A model generated the notes under the pieces. The model was not told the DNA's origin. It did no database searches and saw nothing but the letters and a program-made list of their open reading frames with translations. Below, in pieces: positions 1 to 4,842 of a stretch of DNA of 5,398 nucleotides (its first letter is position 1; every line of letters begins with the position of its first letter). This DNA comes from Rubrobacteraceae bacterium (GTDB taxonomy: Bacteria > Actinomycetota > Rubrobacteria > Rubrobacterales > Rubrobacteraceae), in contig JAJNDJ010000152.1 in assembly GCA_021156345.1 (NCBI GenBank), positions 1 through 5,398 of the forward strand, written 5' to 3'. A program made the translations under genes and the position numbers.

Positions 1-2
1 AG

Positions 3-75
3 CGCGCCTGGAAGGATTCGAACCTCCGACTCGCGGTTTAGGAAACCGCTGCTCTATCCCCTGAGCTACAGGCGC
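3..75 (-). tRNA. tRNA-Arg (anticodon CCU)
   Basis: The minus strand folds into a complete 73-nt cloverleaf. The acceptor stem is GCGCCTG paired with CAGGCGC, the D stem GCTC/GAGC, the anticodon stem GCGGT/ACCGC and the T stem GGAGG/CCTTC with loop TTCGAAT. The T stem contains one G-U pair. The anticodon loop is TTCCTAA, so the anticodon is CCU and the tRNA reads the arginine codon AGG. The discriminator base is G, and the 3' CCA is not encoded because the next bases are C and T. The 3' end lies 2 nt from the window edge, so anything downstream of it is out of view. Confidence 0.96.
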
Positions 76-86
76 AAAGCGCCAAC

Positions 87-115
87 AGTGTAACCCGCGA
101 TGGCCATGCTTACCA
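87..115 (-). promoter_or_regulatory. Candidate promoter of the tRNA-Arg gene
   Basis: On the minus strand a TACACT -10 hexamer (92 to 87) lies about 12 nt upstream of the tRNA 5' end. A weak -35-like TGGTAA (115 to 110) stands 17 bp further up. The -10 and its distance to the mature tRNA end fit a stable-RNA promoter. The -35 matches the consensus at only three of six positions, so confidence is moderate. Confidence 0.45.
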
Positions 116-195
116 GCGGGTCGTGGCCAGGGATCTCCCGGTCCACCCACTATGCTAGGGCGGGAGACAGCACTCGTCCGGGACGCGCATTCAAG

Positions 196-224
196 TTGAA
201 CGAGGGTCGGGAACGACGTATGAT
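196..224 (+). promoter_or_regulatory. Sigma-70-type promoter for the binding-protein gene
   Basis: TTGAAC at 196-201 and TATGAT at 219-224 are separated by exactly 17 bp. They match the housekeeping -35 and -10 consensus at four and five of six positions. Transcription would begin near 230-232, directly before a 9-bp hairpin, leaving a leader of about 180 nt before the lipoprotein signal peptide. If this promoter is used, the in-frame ATGs at 100 and 220 cannot be translation starts; the second lies inside the -10 hexamer. Confidence 0.6.
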
Positions 225-271
225 TCAGCGGTACTCGCGCCCTGGTAGGGTGGAGGGGGCGCGAGGGTTGC

Positions 272-304
272 ATGCATTTTGTTTTCGCCGCGGGAGAGGT
301 GTAA
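272..304 (+). CDS. Possible 10-codon leader peptide
   Basis: An ATG at 272 opens a frame of ten codons (MHFVFAAGEV) ending in TAA at 302-304, inside the leader of the binding-protein gene and in a different frame from it. A GAGGG sequence at 263-267 lies 4 nt upstream as a potential ribosome site. It overlaps the 3' arm of the first leader hairpin. The peptide has no obvious run of a single amino acid that would mark a classical attenuator. It may be chance, because short frames are common. Confidence 0.2.
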   Translation: MHFVFAAGEV

Positions 305-382
305 GCGGCGGGGCGTGCGATCCTACGTTGCAGGCTAACGAAGGAGAGACCGCGGAGGCTGATCACAGCTTACGGAGAGGCA

Positions 383-401
383 GTCGTCCGAAAGGGACGA
401 C
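383..401 (+). promoter_or_regulatory. Hairpin covering the presumed ribosome binding site
   Basis: A perfect 7-bp stem (GTCGTCC with GGACGAC) closes a GAAAG loop. The purine-rich AAAGGGA at 391-397 spans the loop and 3' arm and lies 11 nt before the presumed CTG start at 409. No run of T follows, so this is not an intrinsic terminator. A role in masking ribosome access is inferred from position only. Confidence 0.4.
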
Positions 402-408
402 CGACCCG

Positions 409-1329
409 CTGAAAAGAGCAGGGCTGGTCGGGCCACTCCTGACATTACTGAAGACCTCGCTTCTGTTGCTGATAGCAGGGGCCCTCGGTGCAGGCTGCGG
501 GTTCGGTGGCGGCGGGGCTCTCACCCTAGGCTACCTGGGCTGGGACGAGAACGTGGCCAACTCCTACCTGACGAAGGTGCTGCTCCAGGAGGAGCTCGGC
601 TATGATAACGTCGAGCTCAAGCTCGCCGAGGATGTCGGACCCGTCTACGAGGACCTGATCGAAGGCGAAACCGATGCTTTCCTGGATGCCTGGATGCCGA
701 ACCACGAGCAGTTCGTGAAGGGGGGTAGGGGCCGGATCGAAGTCTCCAAGGAGCCGTGGTACGTCGATCCGACCAGGTACGGCATAGCCGTCCCCGCTTA
801 CATGAAGGACGTGCGAAGTATCTCCGACCTCGACTCCTCGGGGACCGACATGATCACGGGCATAGAACCTGGCGCCGTCCTGATGAAGAAGATCGAGACC
901 GACGTGGTCCCGCGGTACGATTTGCAATCCAGCCTTGTCGGGGCCACCACGCCGGCTATGCTGGCCGAACTAGAGCAAGCGTACAGCATGGAAGAGCCGT
1001 TCGTGTTCCTCGCCTGGTCGCCACATTGGATGAACCAGGAGTACGAGTTCCGTTACCTCTCCGACCCGAAGAATGCGATGGGGTCGGTGGATGCCCCCCA
1101 GACGCTGCATTCGGTCACGCGAGAAGGGTTCGCCGAGGATAAACCTGATGCCTATGCCTTTATCAACGCCATGAGGCTCGACGAAGACCAGGTAGGCAGC
1201 CTCGAGCTGGCCATAAACGAGGCTGAAGATCCTGAGGCGGGCGTTAGCCGGTGGCTCGAAGAGAAAGAGAACAGAGAGCTGGTGCGGCCCTGGATCGAAG
1301 CCGCAAAGAACGCGCAGGAGGAGTTGTGA
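409..1329 (+). CDS. Glycine betaine/choline-class ABC transporter substrate-binding lipoprotein (OpuAC family)
   Basis: This is an extracytoplasmic receptor that captures a quaternary amine osmolyte such as glycine betaine, proline betaine or choline and hands it to an ABC permease. With the start chosen here the protein has 306 residues. It begins with a basic MKR-like N-region, a hydrophobic segment at about 10-27 and a lipobox-like GAGC whose Cys30 would be lipidated. The mature part carries OpuAC/ProX-type motifs: LGYLGWDEN (39-47), DAFLDAWMPNHE (89-100), DPTRYGIAVPAYM (120-132), GIEPGA (151-156) and FLAWSPHWMN (200-209). Trp45, Trp95, Trp117, Trp203 and Trp207 are candidates for the aromatic cage that binds the trimethylammonium group. 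The start is uncertain: there is no ATG, GTG or TTG between 331 and the signal peptide's hydrophobic core. I chose CTG at 409 because it gives a normal signal peptide. The upstream in-frame ATGs would add 63 or 103 residues of non-protein-like sequence. No permease or ATPase gene is in the window. The downstream gene overlaps by 4 nt, so the two are probably cotranscribed. Confidence 0.85.
   Translation: MKRAGLVGPLLTLLKTSLLLLIAGALGAGCGFGGGGALTLGYLGWDENVANSYLTKVLLQEELGYDNVELKLAEDVGPVYEDLIEGETDAFLDAWMPNHEQFVKGGRGRIEVSKEPWYVDPTRYGIAVPAYMKDVRSISDLDSSGTDMITGIEPGAVLMKKIETDVVPRYDLQSSLVGATTPAMLAELEQAYSMEEPFVFLAWSPHWMNQEYEFRYLSDPKNAMGSVDAPQTLHSVTREGFAEDKPDAYAFINAMRLDEDQVGSLELAINEAEDPEAGVSRWLEEKENRELVRPWIEAAKNAQEEL
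1316..1328 (+). promoter_or_regulatory. Ribosome site deciding the GTG start of the nucleotidyltransferase gene
   Basis: AGGAGG at 1316-1321 is followed after 4 nt by GTG at 1326-1328. That GTG overlaps the TGA stop of the binding-protein gene (GTGA). The strong site and overlap favour this start over the ATG at 1368 and imply translational coupling. Confidence 0.6.
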
Positions 1330-2073
1330 CGAGCAAAGAGCAGAGCACGGAAGATATCAGGGCGGACATGGTCGAGGAGGCCGTGCGCGTCGCCGAGGAG
1401 GCCGAGCGCAACGACGTGGCGCTTCGCCTGCTTGGAGGGGTGGCCATAAAGGTGCGCTCGAAGGGCGGCCTGGAGCCCGCCTTCGAGCGGGAGTACGCTG
1501 ACCTGGATTGGATCATACAGAAGGGTAAATCCACCCAGGCGCAGCGGTTCTTCGAGTCCCTGGGATACGTTCCGCAGACGCGGTTCAACACGATGTACGG
1601 CCGGGAGCGGCTGCTTTACTTCGACGAGAAGCTTCAGGATGTGTCACGAGATCACCTTCGGGGACCGTATGACTATGGAGCCGCTTACCGTCCCGCTGGC
1701 CGAGCTCTTGCTTACGAAGCTCCAGATCATCGAGCTCAACGAGAAGGACGTCGGCGACGCCCTCGCCCTCTTGCACGACCATCCCGTGGGCGAGCAGGAC
1801 GGAGACACGATAAACGCTGCCCATATCGCCAAACTTTGCGCCTCCGACTGGGGTCTGTGGCGCACCTTCACGGCCAACCTCGAGGCTCTGGGCGGTTACC
1901 TGGAGCGCTACGACCTGAAAGACGAGAGCAAGGAGCGCATCACAGAACGCGTCAGGGCATTGCTAGCGCGCATCGAAGAAGAGCCGAAGACCTTCGGGTG
2001 GAAGATGCGAGCGAAGATAGGTGATCGCAAACGCTGGTACGACCTGCCCGAGGAGGTGGAGGGGGGACCATGA
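1326..2073 (+). pseudogene. Frameshifted nucleotidyltransferase-fold protein
   Basis: Two reading frames together encode one protein of the small nucleotidyltransferase family often annotated near AbiEii-like or minimal NTases. Its cellular substrate is unknown. The N-terminal part (1326-1643, 106 residues from the GTG) has the NTase signature: GG in LLGGVA (residues 36-40), then the acidic pair in ADLDWII (Asp59, Asp61). The C-terminal part continues one frame over from about 1639 to the stop at 2073. It contains CHEI, PLAELLLTKLQI, NEKDVGDALALL, CASDWGLWRTFT and a final RWYDLPEEV, all typical of the C-terminal half of these proteins as I remember them. At the junction the expected segment of about seven residues after the third acidic motif (usually VDVF followed by an aromatic-rich stretch and MCHE) is missing, and the frame changes by +1. 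A deletion between two copies of ATGTG would explain both. The unshifted frame stays open to 2024 but gives arginine-rich nonsense. A sequencing error alone would not explain the missing residues. The gene is probably dead; internal initiation at ATG 1639 could still make a C-terminal fragment. Confidence 0.72.
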
Positions 2074-2270
2074 TCGCCAACCCGAACGCCTGCGGCTGGC
2101 CGAAGGCCAGGTCGTCGAGTTTTCGGCGCCTTTCAGGCAGTCTCGACCTAGTGGTCCAAGCGCCCCCCGTGTGGTACCTAGCGCGAGGAGGTACGTGTTG
2201 GCGCGACTATCTCCGCTATCACAGGCTCACGATGACGGTCTTGAGTTCGGTAAAGGTCTCCATCGCGTAG
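2070..2270 (+). CDS. Doubtful small reading frame, possibly a gene remnant
   Basis: An ATG at 2070 overlaps the TGA stop of the preceding gene (ATGA) and is preceded by a very purine-rich stretch that would serve as a ribosome site. It opens 66 codons beginning MIANPNACGW. I recognise no family. The last 17 or so codons run antisense through the 3' end of the aldehyde dehydrogenase gene, which argues against a real intact gene. The purines upstream are explained by the EEVEGG codons of the preceding gene. It may be chance, or the start of a lost downstream gene. Confidence 0.15.
   Translation: MIANPNACGWPKARSSSFRRLSGSLDLVVQAPPVWYLARGGTCWRDYLRYHRLTMTVLSSVKVSIA
2096..2123 (+). terminator. Weak terminator-like hairpin in the convergent gap
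   Basis: CTGGCC at 2096-2101 pairs perfectly with GGCCAG at 2105-2110 across a GAA triloop. A short T run (2120-2123) follows 9 nt later. The stem is only 6 bp and the T run is short and displaced, so termination is doubtful. It is nevertheless the only GC-rich hairpin with any following T run after the plus-strand genes. A second inverted repeat, GTACCT/AGGTAC at 2174-2179/2189-2194, follows without T residues. Nothing else is seen between 2074 and 2218. Confidence 0.25.
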
Positions 2271-3673
2271 CGGCCTCCGACGCGTCCTACGCCGGAGCGT
2301 GACCCCGCTCGCCCGCCGAAGGGAAGGTGGCTCTCCCAGTGGTTGGATGAGGCGTTTATGTTGACCCAGCCGGTCCTTACCGCCTCGGCGAAGCGCAAAC
2401 CTCTCGCCAGATCCCGAGTAAAGACCGCGCAGAGCAGGCCGTAGGGCGAGGAGTTGACTGCCCTTATGGCTTCCTCTTCATTGCGGATGACGGTCGCTGG
2501 AACGATCGGTCCGAAGGTTTCCTCCCTCGAGACGCGCATCTCAGCGGTGACCTTGCCCAACACGGTCGGGCGGTAGTAGAGATCGGTGGGGAAACCATCG
2601 GCGCGGGCCCCGCCGGAGAGCAACTCTGCGCCACCCTCGAGGGCGTTGGCGATGTGCTGATCCATCTTGTCGGCCGTCGGTTCGTTGTTGAGGGGGCCGA
2701 GCGTGGTGATCGGGTCGAAGGGGTCGCCGAGTTTGATCCCGCGCTCGATCGCCCCGCTGAGCCCTTCGAGGTAGGCGTCGTAGACGCTCTCGTGCACCAG
2801 GAACCGTTCCCCGGCAGTGCAGCTCTGACCGGCGCCGAGGAAGGCGGAGGTGAGGCTCGCCTCCGCGGCGTCGTTGAGGTCGGCATCGTCCAGGATCACC
2901 ATTGGCCCGTTGCCCCCCATCTCGAGCAGTAGCGTCTTGCCGGCGGCACGCCCGGCCACCTTCTGCCCGGTCTCGATGGAACCGATAAAACCGACCGCTT
3001 GGGTGCCCGGGTTGGCTGCCACCTCGTCCCCGACGACGGGACCGGGGCCGGTGATCATGTTGAAGAGCCCGGATGGCAGTCCCGCGTCGACAATGCACTC
3101 GGCGAGCTTCACGGCACAGACAGACGTCGAGGAGGCCGGCGCCCAAACGACCGCGTTGCCGCAAGCGAGTGCCGGGGCGATCAGCTCCGCCGGCATGGTG
3201 TAGGGCCAGTTCCACGGCGAGATCACGCCGACCACCCCGCGCGGAACCCTGTAGAGCATGACGCGCTTGTCGGCGTCTACCGAGGGCGGCATGGTCCCCT
3301 CCAGCCGCGTCACGTCGGCGCTCGCCATCTCGAAGTAGGCGATGAGCTCATCGACCTCGTCGTAGGCCTCGGCCACAAGCGGCTTGCCCTGATCCAGGGT
3401 CAACGTCTCCGCAAGGTCGTGGCGGCGTTCCTCGATAATCTCCGCGATCCGGATCATCGCCGCGGCACGCTCGAACGCGGAGAGATTCGCCCACCCCGAC
3501 CAGGCCTCGTTCGCGGCGGCTATCGCCCGCTCTACGTCTGCACGGGTCCCTTGGGGTACCGTTCCGATCTGCTCTCCTGTCGCCGGGCTGGTGGCCTCCA
3601 TGCGGGCTTCGGACTCGCCGGTGGTCCATTCACCGGCGAGGTACATCGAGTAGTCTTTCGTCTTGGTGTACAT
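2219..3673 (-). CDS. NAD(P)-dependent aldehyde dehydrogenase
   Basis: This is a cytoplasmic 484-residue enzyme that oxidises an aldehyde to its carboxylic acid, a typical length for the ALDH superfamily. Visible active-site elements are PWNWP with Asn155 (oxyanion hole), EMGGN with general base Glu251, GQSCTAGER with nucleophile Cys285, and EETFGP with Glu385 and Phe387 at the cofactor. The C-terminal end has a NASSNHWE segment (440-447) and HLPFGG (449-454). The first segment marks a subfamily whose substrate I cannot name; the protein is not an obvious close match to E. coli BetB or B. subtilis GbsA. The cofactor motif that is normally KPSE reads APAS here (178-181), so the usual lysine and glutamate are both absent. 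ATG at 3673 is chosen because AGGGGG lies 6 nt upstream and the A is shared with the TGA stop of the alcohol dehydrogenase gene (TGATG). The frame stays open upstream to 4159, but that part is antisense-like nonsense. Position after an alcohol dehydrogenase suggests it removes the aldehyde that enzyme makes; betaine aldehyde is one candidate. Confidence 0.93.
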   Translation of the reverse strand: MYTKTKDYSMYLAGEWTTGESEARMEATSPATGEQIGTVPQGTRADVERAIAAANEAWSGWANLSAFERAAAMIRIAEIIEERRHDLAETLTLDQGKPLVAEAYDEVDELIAYFEMASADVTRLEGTMPPSVDADKRVMLYRVPRGVVGVISPWNWPYTMPAELIAPALACGNAVVWAPASSTSVCAVKLAECIVDAGLPSGLFNMITGPGPVVGDEVAANPGTQAVGFIGSIETGQKVAGRAAGKTLLLEMGGNGPMVILDDADLNDAAEASLTSAFLGAGQSCTAGERFLVHESVYDAYLEGLSGAIERGIKLGDPFDPITTLGPLNNEPTADKMDQHIANALEGGAELLSGGARADGFPTDLYYRPTVLGKVTAEMRVSREETFGPIVPATVIRNEEEAIRAVNSSPYGLLCAVFTRDLARGLRFAEAVRTGWVNINASSNHWESHLPFGGRAGSRSGVGRVGGRYAMETFTELKTVIVSL

Positions 3674-4842
3674 CACATCCCCCTTGCGAAGGCGTCGTGG
3701 TAGATCTCCTCGTAGTCTGCGACTGTGACCTCGCGCGGGTTCCCGACCGTCTGCGGGTCTTCGTAGGCGATCTGGGCCAGCATTGGGATCTCGTCCTCCG
3801 AGAAACCCAACTCCCTCATCGTCGGTATCCCGACGTCCTCGGTCAGACGGTAGAGTTCCTCGATGCCGGCCAGGGCGGCCTCGAGTGGTTCGAGCCCCCT
3901 GGTATCCGCTCCGAGCGCCTGCGCGATCCGGGCGTAACGCTCGGGCGCAGCGGGGACGTTGTACTCGCAGACCGGACCGAGCACGCGGGCTGTCAAGGCG
4001 CCGTGGGGACAGTCGTGTACGCCCCCCGCCGACTGACTCATGGCGTGGGCGGCCCCCGCGCTCTCCGTGCCATAGGCCATCCCTCCGAACGTGGCCCCGT
4101 GTGCCATGAACATGCGGGCCTCCATGTTCGCACCGTCCTGGCAGGCGGCTCGCAGCCACCGCGCCACGTACTCTATGGCCGTCAGAGCGAAAGAGTCAGT
4201 GAAGGGCTGGTGGTAATCGCAGGTGTAGCACTCGATCCCGTGCGAGAGCGCGTCCATCCCCGTCGCCGCCGTGATGGCAGCCGGCAGGCCGACCGTCAGG
4301 GCCGGATCTATGAGCGCCACGTGCGCGCCGATCAGGGCCGTGCCCCCGACGTTGAACTTTATCTTGCGCTCGTGGTCGGTAATGACGGCCCAGAGCGTAA
4401 CCTCGCTTCCTGTTCCCGCCGTCGTTGGTACCGTCACGAGCGGCGGGATGCGCTGCGTGATCGGGGTCTTACCGTACTCGTAATCGGCTATGGACCCGCC
4501 GTGAACGATCTCGACGCCTACCCCCTTGGCCGTGTCCATCGAACTGCCGCCGCCGAGGGCCACGAGCCCGTCGCAGCCCTCCTCCCTGTAGACCTCGCTC
4601 GTCAGTGCGATGAGTTCCACGTCGGGGTTCGGCCTGACCCCGTCGAAGACGGCGGCGTCCGTAAGGCGCTCCAGGGCCATCTCTGCGAGACCTGCGGCGA
4701 CCACGCCCCCGTCGGTTACGAGCAACGGACGCCTCACGCCCAGCTCCTCCACGATCTCGCCTAGCCTACTGATGGCTCCAGGCCCGTGCACCATGCGGGT
4801 GGGGACCTCGACGGTGCGCACGGTTTCGACTTCGACGCTCAT
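3673..4842 (-). CDS. Iron-type (group III) alcohol dehydrogenase
   Basis: This is a 389-residue cytoplasmic NAD(P)-dependent alcohol dehydrogenase, the usual length for the Fe-ADH family. The N-terminal nucleotide-binding domain carries GGGSSMDTAKG (97-107) and PTTAGTGSEVT (139-149). The C-terminal helical domain supplies the expected divalent metal ligands: Asp197 and His201 in GMDALSHGIE, His266 in AAHAMSQ, and His280 in CPHG. The further conserved histidine four residues after the first HAM histidine in FucO-like enzymes (HGMAH) is glutamine here (Gln270), which may mark a subfamily. The start ATG at 4842 has GAGGAGG 4 nt upstream and overlaps the TGA of the sulfatase gene (ATGA). The gene ends in a 1-nt overlap with the aldehyde dehydrogenase gene. 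It would oxidise the alcohol released by the sulfatase. GbsB of B. subtilis, which oxidises choline, belongs to this family, so a choline dehydrogenase role is plausible but not shown by the sequence. Confidence 0.94.
   Translation of the reverse strand: MSVEVETVRTVEVPTRMVHGPGAISRLGEIVEELGVRRPLLVTDGGVVAAGLAEMALERLTDAAVFDGVRPNPDVELIALTSEVYREEGCDGLVALGGGSSMDTAKGVGVEIVHGGSIADYEYGKTPITQRIPPLVTVPTTAGTGSEVTLWAVITDHERKIKFNVGGTALIGAHVALIDPALTVGLPAAITAATGMDALSHGIECYTCDYHQPFTDSFALTAIEYVARWLRAACQDGANMEARMFMAHGATFGGMAYGTESAGAAHAMSQSAGGVHDCPHGALTARVLGPVCEYNVPAAPERYARIAQALGADTRGLEPLEAALAGIEELYRLTEDVGIPTMRELGFSEDEIPMLAQIAYEDPQTVGNPREVTVADYEEIYHDAFARGM

Larger units (their letters stand above)
231..408 (+). 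promoter_or_regulatory. Structured 5' leader, possible cis-regulatory RNA
   Basis: This stretch of about 180 nt between promoter and coding region carries several hairpins. They are: a perfect 9-bp stem 234-242/257-265; a 6 to 8-bp stem around 284-291/305-312; a stem 356-361/366-371 with loop ATCA, extended by CCG/CGG pairs at 350-352/373-375; and a perfect 7-bp stem 383-389/395-401 with loop GAAAG. The last hairpin contains AAAGGGA, the best purine-rich ribosome site near the presumed start, so folding would hide it. The layout resembles a riboswitch or other translational control element. I could not match it to a class I know; the c-di-AMP (ydaO), glycine, SAM-I and c-di-GMP-I signatures were compared from memory and do not fit convincingly. 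The reading frame is open through the region, but its arginine- and glycine-rich translation resembles no protein. Confidence 0.45.

Noticed and set aside
3..75. tRNA-Arg(CCU) as the attachment site of an integrated element
   Set aside because: tRNA genes of this kind are common integration sites, but the 3' end faces out of the window and no repeated tRNA tail, integrase or foreign-looking gene is visible inside it.
151..156. TATGCT as a -10 element for the binding-protein gene
   Set aside because: No acceptable -35 is found 16-18 bp upstream, and the TTGAAC/TATGAT pair at 196-224 is much better.
100..408. N-terminal extension of the binding protein from ATG 100 or ATG 220
   Set aside because: The extension is arginine- and glycine-rich without protein character, would place the lipidation cysteine 93-133 residues in, and runs through a good promoter; ATG 220 lies inside its -10 hexamer.
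231..408. c-di-AMP (ydaO-type) riboswitch before the osmolyte receptor gene
   Set aside because: A GCTAAC followed by GAAGGAG at 334-346 recalls the 3' part of that motif, and the target gene would fit. The matching 5' half and the spacing between conserved blocks are absent, so I do not assign the class.
3674..4159. Upstream extension of the aldehyde dehydrogenase to 646 residues
   Set aside because: The extra part is an out-of-frame reading of the alcohol dehydrogenase gene and has no ALDH character. The ATG at 3673 has a good ribosome site and the expected family N-terminus.
2999..4764. Long plus-strand reading frames opposite the dehydrogenase genes
   Set aside because: They are open because of GC-rich codon bias, give arginine-rich translations with no family features, and oppose two genes with complete catalytic motifs.
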